Assembly: GCA_902363515.1 (NCBI GenBank)
Contig: CABJAN010000006.1
Span: 62,001-126,000, forward strand
DNA length: 64,000 nt
Source: Bacillota bacterium
Lineage (GTDB): Bacteria; Bacillota; Clostridia; Lachnospirales; Lachnospiraceae
Reading direction: 5' to 3'
The position numbers and the translations under genes were made by a program. The notes under the pieces were generated by a model. That model did not search any database. It was given only the letters and a program-made list of their open reading frames with translations, and had not been told where the DNA came from. Below, piece by piece: positions 36,201-42,943 of the stretch; position 1 is the first letter of the stretch, and every line of letters begins with the position of its first letter.

Positions 36201-38294
36201 GACGATATTGAGCGTGGTATTGACGATATTCAAAAATCCCACGGTGAACAGTTTACGGTCAAGCAGTTAATGAAAACCAGAAAGTCTATCCAAGCGAAGC
36301 TCGACAGGCTCAACGACACCAAGCGTAAGGACAGCGTGATTGACTTTGAGGAATTGGGCGTTGACCGCCTGTTCATTGACGAGAGCCATTTTTATAAAAA
36401 CTTGTACCTCTACACCAAGATGAGAAATGTCGGCGGTATTGCTCAGACCGAAGCACAGAAAAGCTCCGACTTATTTATGAAATGTCGCTATCTGGACGAA
36501 ATCACAGGCAACCGAGGTACGATATTTGCAACGGGGACGCCTGTTTCAAACTCAATGGTGGAGCTGTATTCTGTTCAAAGGTACTTGCAGTACGACACGC
36601 TGATGCAGAACGGCTTGCAGCATTTTGACAGTTGGGCTTCGACTTTTGGAGAAACGGTCACGGCTCTGGAGCTTGCTCCAGAGGGTACGAACTACCGTGC
36701 TAAGACGAGATTTGCAAAATTTTATAACCTGCCAGAGCTTATGCAGATGTTCCGAGAGGTTGCGGACATTCAAACCGCCGATATGTTGAAGCTCCCCGTT
36801 CCAAAGGTCAATTACCACAATATCAAGACCAAGCCGAGCGAGATACAGACAGAAATGGTCGCCAACCTTGCCAAGCGAGCCGAGAAAGTCCGTGCCAGAG
36901 CTGTTGAGCCGAACATCGACAATATGCTCAAAATCACGAATGACGGGCGAAAACTTGCACTCGACCAGAGAATGATTGACCCGATGCTGCCCGATGACCC
37001 CGACAGCAAGGTCAATGCCTGCGTGGATAATGTCTATCGTATCTTGGAGGAACACGCCGACACGAAAGCAACGCAGCTTGTGTTCTGCGACCTCTCCACT
37101 CCGAAAAATGACGGCAGCTTTAATATTTATGATGATATTCGGGGGAAGCTCACCGAGCGAGGTATTCCTGCCGAACAGGTACGATTTATCCACGAAGCGA
37201 CCACGGACGCACAGAAAAAGGAGCTGTTTGCAAAGGTACGAAGCGGCGAAGTCCGTGTGTTACTCGGCTCTACCCCGAAAATGGGAGCAGGCACAAATGT
37301 CCAAGACCGCCTTATCGCCATTCACAATTTGGATTGTCCGTGGCGACCCTCTGACCTTGAACAAAGACAGGGGCGTATCGAAAGGCAAGGCAATATGTTC
37401 CTAGAGGTTGAGGTTTACCGCTATGTTACAGAGCAGACCTTTGACGCATATCTCTATCAGTTAGTGGAGAGCAAGCAGAAATTTATCAGCCAGATAATGA
37501 CGAGCAAAAGCCCTGTCCGTTCTGCCGAAGATGTGGACGAGGTTGCTTTATCCTTTGCAGAGGTTAAAATGCTTGCCACAGGCGATGAGCGTTTCAAGGA
37601 AAAAATGGACTTGGATATACAGGTATCGAAGCTCCGAGTGCTGAAACAGAGCTATCTGTCCGAGCATTACGACCTTGAGGACAGAATCTTACAGCAATTC
37701 CCAAAGCTGATTAAGGAGTATGAGGAACGCATTACAGGCTATGAAGCAGATACCGCACTTGCTGAACAGCACAAGCCGCAGGGCGAGGATAAGTTCTGCC
37801 CGATGACCTTGCAGGGCGTGACCTACACCGAAAAAGCCGATGCAGGACAAATGCTGCTTGCTATTTGTAAGGAGCATCCGCTGTCACAGCCGACTGAAAT
37901 CGGCAGCTACCGTGGCTTTCAGTTGGAGGTTTATTATGACACAATCAATTCCCATTATTGCTTAAACCTCTGCGGAAAGTGCAGGCATAAGGTTGAGTTA
38001 GGCTCTGATGCTCTCGGAAATCTGACCCGAATTGAGAATGAGTTGTCAAAGCTCCCTGTCAAACTTGAAGCCGCAAAGACCAGAAAGGAGGAAACTGTCG
38101 CACAGCTTGAAAACGCAAAGGTTGAGGTGGAAAAGCCATTCGCCTTTGAGGAGGAGCTGAAAGAGAAAACCGACAGGCTGAACGCCCTTAACATCGAGCT
38201 GAATCTGGACGAAAAAGACCCCTCTGCCATTGATACCGAGCCAGAACAGGGCGACGAGCCGCCCGAAAGAAAAAATAAGAATTTGGAACGGTAA
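30255..38294 (+). CDS. Giant adenine-methylase/SNF2-type helicase protein (2679 aa)
   Basis: A very large DNA-processing protein typical of Tn1549-like elements. It has a conserved N-terminal region (about 1-270) and a low-complexity hydrophilic linker (about 270-430). A methyltransferase region follows with ILEPSCGTGNFF (near 1208) and a GNVPFG motif in place of NPPF/Y. The SNF2 motor has LLAHKVGAGKTFEM (near 1870), FIDESHFYKN (near 2041) and RQGRIERQGN (near 2370). The C-terminus is coiled coil. It may modify or remodel element DNA, possibly against host restriction; direct evidence is lacking. The ATG at 30255 follows AAGGAGGTG. The linker overlaps the tnpV frame. Confidence 0.9.
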   Translation: MAAKYQLITELYQRTGAAVSRNPQAWQNFLSSACRNYKCRFDEQLLIFAQRPDATAVTTLETWNKQFKRWVNKDSRGIAVFDTKGRRNTLKYYFDVSDTHEGYYNSRPVPIWQMNERYEQAVIERLSDRFGDLEGNDLDEALMQTAKNAVEDNLPDYLAQLKECTKDSFLEELDDFNVDVIYKRLAVNSVAFMLMSRCGLDTGEYFETEDFSDIINFNTPATINAIGLATSDISEMVLREISQTVRNVQIAEKNQNRTFASTVRNQYDKGRKQPERSNDNERNHLHETGGLPYSRPNITDRARTSAWQIRYDAQELSGAEQASDLSQSADIGQIERTSLPDRTDRTPEIGASDEAALRGTGRDGGAERESTDAVGRNDEQYPQSSGGGHLDRTDLQVSIANEDEVRANLPTVDEQIEMMVEAEEEKSSAFSVSQEDIDSVLVKGSGFQDGKYRIYRQFWKHEDSKKNIEFLKKEYGIGGGTHFYPDGTQGGAWFSGKGIAIEKHGSYTEPDVLLPWSKVEKRLRELIVKNKCYLNPKEEEHYADYLEKVEAPQYEIDTQRKIRRQVFIDSKRDLPPADKRDTLALRLSDFIRDLDRYEKDLLANVERTDLENVTAEQMEQHLSDPATVQQLIDFLKSIQWKTSDVFSRSNAWSFGQELLELHPLHYLYHEGDVVYIDAYQYEIMTISEDSVSLQNVEFPLFGKEFSRGDLEEKLKENSANDHLKVVVTEKHKTETLSEEKPDSLDFSISFSEHPAFYDKEFNDRFTNLSFALGNKLLGVLDEKQHREREGDKNIGWYHKTDFEISAVVDGEDIHYDGRFDIGDGEGDLIAHIKNYYDYCLSPNCPFIPEWKKQGEDYYREKMESLCFGREKFIPYLEQHTELTKEDETLLAEIMATESDWFRVPEEKSSVDEMIAYAEQVAAESETEPPEERFEVTMTSDAFPDPEDAYAIWDNIREEYYADDYGKLLTYPTEEQAEAGLLKVRKTVADKEAEEWLYAERAKQGVEPAPEQDNSDLIGKEITLDNRRYVIESVGKISGDVSMRDITFQNEVGFPINRVEKITRVREWLDAQEQAEPLPEKEKAPAVTADRNNYRITEDTLGIGGAKEKFKANMAAVNLLHDLEIENRLATPEEQKILAGYVGWGGLSMAFDENNAAWANEFKELYVTLSPEEYRAAKESTLTAFYTPPVVIKAMYEALDRLGFSEGNILEPSCGTGNFFGLLPDSMAKSKLHGVEIDSLTGRIAKQLYQKANIAIEGFEKTKLPDDHFDVVLGNVPFGDFKVNDSRYNAQKFLIHDFFFAKALDKVRAGGVVMFITSKGTMDKASPEVRKYIAQRAELLGAIRLPDNTFRANAGTEVTSDILILQKRDRVIDIESDWVHLDTDENGVTMNSYFVEHPEMVLGNMVMESTRFGKMDAACKAKKDIPLAELLHEAVQNINGEIPEYEIDEISDEQDEVIPADPSVKNFSYTLVNGKVYFRENDVMTPANLSMTAESRVKGLVEIRDCVRKLIAYQTEDYPEELIRTEQENLNRLYDAYTAKYGLINSRGNYLAFASDESYFLLCSLEVLDDEGNFKRKADMFSKRTIKPHRAVTSVETASEALAISIGEKACVDLPFMAKLTGKEQAELIRDLQGVIFKIPQSEPAKYVTADEYLSGNVRNKLVIAETAAKTDPELIINAEALKKVIPKDLSAGEISVRLGATWIPQEDIQRFVIELLTPSSYAAGRIRVRYTAINGDWFIENKSSDYGNVKADSTYGTKRASAYRIIEDTLNLRDVRIFDYVLDEHGNRKAVFNHKETTAAQAKQEVIKQAFQDWIWKDPERRNRLVRSYNDTFNSVRPREYDGSHITFGGISPEITLRPHQVNAIAHILYGGNTLLAHKVGAGKTFEMVAAAQESKRLGLCQKSMFVVPNHLVCQWASEYLRLYPSANILVARKQDFETANRKKFCGRIATGDYDAVIIGHSQFEKIPMSLERQYNMLQEQLDDIERGIDDIQKSHGEQFTVKQLMKTRKSIQAKLDRLNDTKRKDSVIDFEELGVDRLFIDESHFYKNLYLYTKMRNVGGIAQTEAQKSSDLFMKCRYLDEITGNRGTIFATGTPVSNSMVELYSVQRYLQYDTLMQNGLQHFDSWASTFGETVTALELAPEGTNYRAKTRFAKFYNLPELMQMFREVADIQTADMLKLPVPKVNYHNIKTKPSEIQTEMVANLAKRAEKVRARAVEPNIDNMLKITNDGRKLALDQRMIDPMLPDDPDSKVNACVDNVYRILEEHADTKATQLVFCDLSTPKNDGSFNIYDDIRGKLTERGIPAEQVRFIHEATTDAQKKELFAKVRSGEVRVLLGSTPKMGAGTNVQDRLIAIHNLDCPWRPSDLEQRQGRIERQGNMFLEVEVYRYVTEQTFDAYLYQLVESKQKFISQIMTSKSPVRSAEDVDEVALSFAEVKMLATGDERFKEKMDLDIQVSKLRVLKQSYLSEHYDLEDRILQQFPKLIKEYEERITGYEADTALAEQHKPQGEDKFCPMTLQGVTYTEKADAGQMLLAICKEHPLSQPTEIGSYRGFQLEVYYDTINSHYCLNLCGKCRHKVELGSDALGNLTRIENELSKLPVKLEAAKTRKEETVAQLENAKVEVEKPFAFEEELKEKTDRLNALNIELNLDEKDPSAIDTEPEQGDEPPERKNKNLER
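31093..31446 (+). CDS. tnpV: TnpV family protein nested inside the helicase gene in another frame
   Basis: A 117-aa protein, MSEITYTKQGDYLIPDLTLP then LGRYAMMHRNYLEQNKRVTYLNLLTSGKLNEHL and APMQWVGMMNNIRSQAEEVI, matching the TnpV transposon-encoded family as I know it. The ATG at 31093 has AAAGGAG 10 bp upstream. It is read in the +1 frame relative to the helicase. The helicase product across this stretch is a disordered, Arg/Asp/Ser/Thr-rich linker, consistent with the TnpV frame being the constrained one. TnpV function is unknown. The frame remains open further upstream, but no better start exists. Confidence 0.85.
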   Translation: MSEITYTKQGDYLIPDLTLPTEPELQLGRYAMMHRNYLEQNKRVTYLNLLTSGKLNEHLYQTEQTALQRLELLTKQLSEEQGVTEELKEKAPMQWVGMMNNIRSQAEEVILTELIYK

Positions 38295-38300
38295 CACCGT

Positions 38301-38337
38301 TTGCACATTTGTATTGTGGAAATCTGGGCATTATAAT
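38301..38337 (+). promoter_or_regulatory. Shared-architecture element promoter, copy B
   Basis: TTGCAC (38301-38306), 2 bp, TTGTAT (38309-38314), a 17-bp spacer and TATAAT (38332-38337). Same layout as copies A, C and D. It drives the small gene at 38372. Confidence 0.7.
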
Positions 38338-38371
38338 AGGTGTAGATTAGCAAACAGCGGAGGTGGTAAAG

Positions 38372-38701
38372 GTGTCTGGCGAGTTCAGATTTGAAACATT
38401 TGTAGATGTCCACAGCAATATTTTTAATGAGTATCTCAGCTCTGTCATAGCGAAGCTCCCGAAAGAAAACGAGGAATACCGTGCCGTACAAGTCAAAATC
38501 AAGAAATTGTATGAAAAATATCCAAAGGTGTTCGGCGTGTTTGATATGGAGAAATCTGCGGAGCTGACCGAGGAAGAATGTGCGGCTCTCATTGAGGTAA
38601 TGGAGCTGAAAAACAAGCTCACAGACTTGGAAATGCAGTCCGTCTATTTTCGTGGTTGCTATGATAGTGTAGGGTATCTCAAAAAAGCAGGAATTTTATA
38701 A
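38372..38701 (+). CDS. Small DUF6664-like protein (109 aa)
   Basis: A soluble helical protein; the segment ENEEYRAVQVKIKKLYEKYPKVFGVFDMEKSAELTEEECAALIEVMELKNKLTDLEMQSVYFRGCYDSVGYLKKAGIL is typical of a small family in these elements that I recall as DUF6664; the name is tentative. The GTG at 38372 lies 6 bp after GGAGGTGG, better placed than an in-frame GTG at 38363. It has its own shared-type promoter and its own terminator, so it is an independent unit after the helicase gene. Confidence 0.65.
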   Translation: MSGEFRFETFVDVHSNIFNEYLSSVIAKLPKENEEYRAVQVKIKKLYEKYPKVFGVFDMEKSAELTEEECAALIEVMELKNKLTDLEMQSVYFRGCYDSVGYLKKAGIL

Positions 38702-38720
38702 CGGACTGACCGAAGAAAAA

Positions 38721-38753
38721 GGCGGCGTTGGCGTGAAGCTGATGCCGTCTTTT
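38721..38753 (+). terminator. Terminator after the 38372 gene
   Basis: GGCGGCGT pairs with ATGCCGTC through two G-U pairs and is followed by TTTT. The T-run is also the start of the 17-bp direct repeat. Confidence 0.55.
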
Positions 38754-38766
38754 ACATAGCCGAGAG
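38750..38766 (+). repeat. Left copy of a 17-bp direct repeat flanking cargo
   Basis: TTTTACATAGCCGAGAG; the identical 17 bp recur at 39571-39587. The two copies bracket one low-GC gene. Confidence 0.85.
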
Positions 38767-38844
38767 GTGGAAAATAATATGTCTTTGTGGTATAATTGGT
38801 GACACGAAAAAATCTAAATTAAAAGAAATGAGGTAATAAAATAG

Positions 38845-39558
38845 ATGAGCTTTAAAGAATGGTTTGATACAAATTGGTATTCAAACTGCTTTACTATGAT
38901 AACCGTTGTGTTATCGGGAATAGTATCATTGATAATTTCAGCAGTTTATTATCATAAAGGCAATAGGAACAACTTAAAAATGTCAGTTATCTATCCAATA
39001 GTTAGATTGCTAAAAGACGGATATACTCGGCAAAATTACAATTCATTATGCGAGATTTCCAAGGAGTATAGTACACGATATATGAGCAAGAATGAAGCAA
39101 AAAAATTGATGTTGCTTTTGGTTGCTTATAAAGAGGTCAGCACTTATAGTGATATTTATGTCAAAGCTGCTATATTATTTTCATATTTTGAGTACAAGCT
39201 GAAGAAAAATCAAATAGAAGTCAAGCCCGTTCCTATGGAATATGATGGAGAAATTGTTTATTATGATTATCCCCCAGACCTGCATTATTTGTCCAATGAT
39301 TTAGAAAGGGCATTAAAAAATTTCGACCCCGATTGCGAGCCAGATGAATGCAAAGATGCAATAATTTCTCTTTATTCGCATTATTGCAAGGAATACTATT
39401 CTTCAAAGGAAATCGAATATTTTGATGATTATACACTTCAAGAGGTATTAGAAAAATCAAAAATTCGTGAAGAATGGGATAATAAATTCGATGCTGTTAA
39501 AAATGCAAAAGAGCAGTTTTTGACTTTGAAAATAGCTAAGGAAATTACAACTGAATAA
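38845..39558 (+). CDS. Membrane-anchored protein of unknown function, low-GC cargo (237 aa)
   Basis: Not recognised. Residues about 15-36 (CFTMITVVLSGIVSLIISAVYY) form one membrane helix. The remaining 200 residues are soluble, helical, charged and rich in Tyr, Lys and Glu, with LCEISKEYSTRYMSKNEAKKLMLLLVAYKEV and an acidic PDCEPDECKD turn. The gene is clearly richer in A/T than the conjugation genes on either side. It lies between identical 17-bp repeats and has an extended -10 (TATAAT near 38792). This suggests recent, separate acquisition. A defence, exclusion or immunity role is possible from context only. Confidence 0.7.
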   Translation: MSFKEWFDTNWYSNCFTMITVVLSGIVSLIISAVYYHKGNRNNLKMSVIYPIVRLLKDGYTRQNYNSLCEISKEYSTRYMSKNEAKKLMLLLVAYKEVSTYSDIYVKAAILFSYFEYKLKKNQIEVKPVPMEYDGEIVYYDYPPDLHYLSNDLERALKNFDPDCEPDECKDAIISLYSHYCKEYYSSKEIEYFDDYTLQEVLEKSKIREEWDNKFDAVKNAKEQFLTLKIAKEITTE

Positions 39559-39570
39559 GGTTATATACTG

Positions 39571-39587
39571 TTTTACATAGCCGAGAG
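39571..39587 (+). repeat. Right copy of the 17-bp direct repeat
   Basis: Identical to 38750-38766 (TTTTACATAGCCGAGAG). Its last bases begin the terminator stem at 39581. Confidence 0.85.
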
Positions 39588-39620
39588 ATTTTCATTTAAA
39601 GGAAAATCCCTCGGCTTTTT
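39581..39620 (+). terminator. Terminator before the toprim-protein gene
   Basis: CCGAG-A-GATTTTC pairs with GAAAATC-C-CTCGG with a single internal mismatch, followed by CTTTTTCC. Confidence 0.8.
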
Positions 39621-39646
39621 CCATTTTAAGGAGGTGATTTTACCAA

Positions 39647-40630
39647 TTGAGAAGCAACAGACCCTATGTTCAGCTTGACCCTGCCGTGATTGAGCAGGCA
39701 CGGCAAATGGACTTGCTGACTTATTTGCAGCACTATGAGCCGAGTAATCTAAGGCGTGTGGCAGGTAATGTTTACTGTACCAGAGAACACGACAGCTTGA
39801 AGATTTCCAACGGCAAATGGTATTGGTGGTCGAGAGGTTTCGGCGGCGTTTCCGCCCTTGATTATCTCATCAAGGTCAAGGAGTATTCCTTTGTGGAAGC
39901 CGTGCAACAGCTCACAGGCGAGGTCGGTCATTGGATACCGCCGCCCCCTGCTCCAAAGAAAGACGAGCCGAAAGAGCTGTTACTACCGAACAGATTTAAG
40001 AACTGCGACAGAGTGATACAGTACCTTTTCGGGCGTGGCATTGACTATCAGCTCATACAGGACTGCGTTGCGGACTGTACGATTTTTGAGAGTGCCGAGT
40101 ACCACAACGCTGTTTTTGTTGGCAAAGACGAAAGCGGAACACCCAAGTATGCTGCCTGCCGCAGTACCCTCGGAAGCACTTTTAAGCAGGACGCATCGGG
40201 CAGCGATAAGCGGTATTCGTTCCGACTGTTGGCGAAAGAGCCGACAGACACGGTGCATTTGTTTGAAGCCGCCATTGATTTATTGTCCTATGCCACCTAC
40301 CTCAAATGCGAGGGCAAGGACTACCGAAAAGAAAATCTGCTCTCTTTGTCGGGCGTGTATCAGCCCAAGAAAGAGATACAGGACAGCAAAGTGCCGATTG
40401 CTCTGACCACATTTTTGAAAGAAAATCCGCATATCAAGACCATCATTTTGCATTTGGACAATGACAAAACAGGTCGGCTTTGTACCGCTGCATTGAAAGA
40501 ACTGCTCAAAAAAGACTATGAAATCGTTGATGACCCTCCGCCTGTCGGCAAGGACTTCAACGATTTTTTATTGTCCTATTTAGGTATGGAACAGCAAAAG
40601 ACGAGCCGTGAAAGGAGTGATGCCCGTTGA
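39647..40630 (+). CDS. DUF3991 and toprim domain-containing protein
   Basis: A 327-aa primase-like protein. The N-terminal part (LLTYLQHYEPSNLRRVAGNVYCTREHDSLKISNGKWYWWSRGFGGVSALDYLIKV) resembles the CHC2-type/DUF3991 zinc-binding module. The C-terminal half has a toprim-like region with ETAIDLLS-type features (HLFEAAIDLLSYATYL) and ILHLDNDKTGR, whose acidic residues would bind magnesium. It probably helps convert transferred single-stranded DNA or replicate the element. The start is TTG at 39647, 11 bp after GGAGGTG. It opens the mobilisation block. Confidence 0.85.
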   Translation: MRSNRPYVQLDPAVIEQARQMDLLTYLQHYEPSNLRRVAGNVYCTREHDSLKISNGKWYWWSRGFGGVSALDYLIKVKEYSFVEAVQQLTGEVGHWIPPPPAPKKDEPKELLLPNRFKNCDRVIQYLFGRGIDYQLIQDCVADCTIFESAEYHNAVFVGKDESGTPKYAACRSTLGSTFKQDASGSDKRYSFRLLAKEPTDTVHLFEAAIDLLSYATYLKCEGKDYRKENLLSLSGVYQPKKEIQDSKVPIALTTFLKENPHIKTIILHLDNDKTGRLCTAALKELLKKDYEIVDDPPPVGKDFNDFLLSYLGMEQQKTSRERSDAR

Positions 40631-40704
40631 TTGTCCGCTGAATTATTTGCCCCAAAGCCAACAAACCAAATCAATTTTAAGAACGAAAGTGAGGAATTTA
40701 CCCA

Positions 40705-41001
40705 ATGAAAAAGTATGATGTAACCCTGCGAGGACACTATGAAAAGACTATCTCCGTCTATGCGGACAGCCCCGAAGAAGCAAAGAAAAAGACCGAAATC
40801 GTCCTTTTCGATACCGACCTTATCGACTTTACCGACGACGATTTTGTCTGCGGCGAAGCCGACATTACCGAGTCTTTGACGGACGGTTGCGAGGACAATG
40901 AGGACGAGGACGCCTGTCTTGAGTATGAGGATTGTTCGGAATGTCCGTACTTCTGCCCCGTATGCGGAGAATGTGTGTACGAGGACGAGTGCGAAGATTA
41001 A
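40705..41001 (+). CDS. DpnD/PcfM-like acidic cysteine-rich protein (98 aa)
   Basis: The start MKKYDVTLRGHYEKTISVYADSPEEAKKKTEIVLFDTDLIDF looks like the DpnD/PcfM-type module found in mobile elements. The second half is strongly acidic and holds eight cysteines (for example CSECPYFCPVCGECVYEDECED), suggesting one or two zinc sites. Function is unknown. It lies between the toprim gene and the candidate transfer origin. Confidence 0.65.
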   Translation: MKKYDVTLRGHYEKTISVYADSPEEAKKKTEIVLFDTDLIDFTDDDFVCGEADITESLTDGCEDNEDEDACLEYEDCSECPYFCPVCGECVYEDECED

Positions 41002-41016
41002 GTCTTACCAAGCACT

Positions 41017-41059
41017 GAATTTGGTTAGCCAAATTCGCTTGTTAGGGGGCAGCCCCTAA
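41017..41059. other. Candidate origin of transfer (oriT)
   Basis: Two adjacent perfect inverted repeats: GAATTTGG-TTAG-CCAAATTC (41017-41036) and TTAGGGG-GCAG-CCCCTAA (41042-41059), followed by TACCCCG. They lie in a short non-coding gap immediately before MobC and relaxase genes, the usual place for oriT in such elements. No nick site could be assigned by recognition; the call rests on structure and position. Confidence 0.6.
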
Positions 41060-41089
41060 TACCCCGTGAGAACAGAAAGGAGTTCAAGA

Positions 41090-41242
41090 ATGAGTGAGTT
41101 CTTATTTTTCATTATCGGCACAATGCTCGGCGGTCTGTTCGGCGTTGTGTGTATGTGCTGCTTGCAGATAAACAGACTTTCCGAGAGAAAGGAAGAGGAC
41201 AATGCGAAAAAGAAATGTGCAGATACTTTTCCGTCTGACTGA
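41090..41242 (+). CDS. DUF3789-like small membrane protein (50 aa)
   Basis: MSEFLFFIIGTMLGGLFGVVCMCCLQINRLSERKEEDN: one N-terminal membrane helix with a GxxxG-like glycine pattern, then a charged tail. It matches the small DUF3789 proteins of Tn1549-like elements. AAAGGAG lies 8 bp before the ATG. The 3' end overlaps mobC by 41 bp. Its role in transfer is unknown. Confidence 0.7.
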   Translation: MSEFLFFIIGTMLGGLFGVVCMCCLQINRLSERKEEDNAKKKCADTFPSD

Positions 41243-41531
41243 GGAGGAAGCCGAACACCTTAATGAGCTTGTGCGGAAATCGGGTCGCTCAAAAGAAGCC
41301 TTTTTAAGAGAAATGGTAAGGGGCTATCAGCTCTGCGAAAAGCCCGACCCAGAGTTCTATAAAATGATGCGTGAGCTGTCCGCTATTGGCAACCGTATCA
41401 ATCAGCTTGCGGTTAAGGCAAACGCCCTCGGCTTTGTGGATACCCCGATGCTCCGTGAGGAAGCAAGGAAGTGGCACGAATTTCAGATTGACATTCGCAA
41501 AAGGTATCTGCTTCCACGCAGGTCATCGTAA
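41202..41531 (+). CDS. mobC: MobC family relaxosome accessory protein
   Basis: A 109-aa protein with a ribbon-helix-helix start (RNVQILFRLTEEEAEHLNELVRKSGRSKEAFLREMVRG) and a C-terminal MobC helix pair (LSAIGNRINQLAVKANALG). MobC proteins bind oriT, help open DNA around the nick and recruit the relaxase. It starts 143 bp after the candidate oriT and its stop codon overlaps the relaxase start by 1 bp, so the two are translated together. Confidence 0.92.
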   Translation: MRKRNVQILFRLTEEEAEHLNELVRKSGRSKEAFLREMVRGYQLCEKPDPEFYKMMRELSAIGNRINQLAVKANALGFVDTPMLREEARKWHEFQIDIRKRYLLPRRSS

Positions 41532-42943
41532 TGGCGGTCTGCGAGATATGGGATGTGCGTGGCAGGCTCGACCATCCAATCGACTATGCCGAAAATCCTG
41601 CAAAGACCGCCAATCCCAAATACACCGAAGTCGACCTGCAGGCGATGGTCGATGTAATGGAGTACGCTACTAATAAGAATAAGACCGAGCAGCGTTTCTT
41701 TGTCACAGGTGTAAATTGTGACCCGACCACCGCCAGAGATGAAATGATGATTACCAAAGCGGGATGGAGCGACACGAGTGAGATTGTCTGCTATCACGGT
41801 TTCCAGAGCTTCAAGCACGGTGAGGTTACGCCAGAGCAGGCACACGAGGTCGGCGTTAAACTTGCCGAGCGAATGTGGGGCGACAGGTTTCAGGTCATTG
41901 TCGCCACCCACCTAAATACCGACTGCCTGCATAATCACTTTGTCGTGAACTCTGTTTCTTTTGCGGACGGTATGCACTACCACGACAACAAAGCAAATCT
42001 GCGGCTGCTCCGTCAGCGTTCCGATGAGCTTTGCCGTGAGTACGCCTTGTCTGTCATCGAACACCCAAGCGGCAAGAAAAAGCCCTACGCCCTTTACCAA
42101 GCCGAAAAGCAGGGGCGACCCACGAGGGATAATGTTGCCAGACAAGCGGTGGATGAAGCTATCAGCAAATCATTTACGCTGAAAGACTTTGACCGCCAGT
42201 TGGCAGAAATGGGTTACCGCATAAACTTTGACCCCAACCGCAAGTATTGGACGATTATCGGCAAGGGCTGGCAAAGACCCAAGCGGCTTTATAAGCTTGG
42301 AGAGGAATACACCAATGACAGGATTATGGAGCGTATCAGCGAAAATTCCTATGCGGTCAAATTCCAGAGCTTTTCAGAGCCACAGCCGCAGGTCAAGGTC
42401 TATCGGGTCAAAGGCTCATTGAAGAACGCCAAGAAAATGGGCGGCTTGCGTGGGCTGTATCTCCATTACTGCTACAAGCTCGGTATCCTGCCAAAAGGCA
42501 GAAAACAAAATTATGCACGGCTTCATTATCTCCTAAAGGACGACCTTATGAAGATGGAAGCCATCACACTGGAAACAAGGTTGCTTTGCCACAATCACAT
42601 TGATACGGCGGAGCAGCTTTGTTCATATAAAGGCTCTCTGGAAACGGAGATGTCTGCCCTGCTTCAGAAGCGAAAGGAGCTTTACTCCAAATCCCGCAGG
42701 ATAAGCGGTGAAGAAAAGGAAGCGGTCAAGGCGGAGCTTTCCGATATTTCGGGACGGCTGAAAATTATCCGAAAGGAGGTCAGAATGTGCGAGGGCATCG
42801 CTGCCCGTAGTGATACCCTCAAAGAAAAATTGCAGACGATACGGGCAGACGAAAAAGAACAGCAAAGAAAGGAGCTGATGAAGAATGAACACAGGCGGCG
42901 AAGCGGCAGAACAAATCGTCCGAATGAGCTTGGAGGGTTTTGA
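41531..42943 (+). CDS. Relaxase/mobilisation nuclease, MOBP-like
   Basis: A 470-aa enzyme that nicks oriT and pilots single-stranded DNA to the recipient. The metal-binding histidine triad is visible as His127, His134 and His136 in THLNTDCLHNHFVVNSVSF. Tyrosines in the N-terminal 90 residues (for example in CYHGFQSF) are candidates for the nicking residue. The C-terminal half is basic and helical and probably contacts the transfer complex. It starts within the mobC stop codon, and its 3' end overlaps the PcfB gene by 59 bp. Confidence 0.92.
   Translation: MAVCEIWDVRGRLDHPIDYAENPAKTANPKYTEVDLQAMVDVMEYATNKNKTEQRFFVTGVNCDPTTARDEMMITKAGWSDTSEIVCYHGFQSFKHGEVTPEQAHEVGVKLAERMWGDRFQVIVATHLNTDCLHNHFVVNSVSFADGMHYHDNKANLRLLRQRSDELCREYALSVIEHPSGKKKPYALYQAEKQGRPTRDNVARQAVDEAISKSFTLKDFDRQLAEMGYRINFDPNRKYWTIIGKGWQRPKRLYKLGEEYTNDRIMERISENSYAVKFQSFSEPQPQVKVYRVKGSLKNAKKMGGLRGLYLHYCYKLGILPKGRKQNYARLHYLLKDDLMKMEAITLETRLLCHNHIDTAEQLCSYKGSLETEMSALLQKRKELYSKSRRISGEEKEAVKAELSDISGRLKIIRKEVRMCEGIAARSDTLKEKLQTIRADEKEQQRKELMKNEHRRRSGRTNRPNELGGF

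Noticed and set aside
40620..40718. 32-codon frame MPVDCPLNYLPQ... overlapping the toprim gene end (possible small gene)
   Set aside because: The AAAGGAG is only about 3 bp from the ATG and the product matches no small family I recognise.
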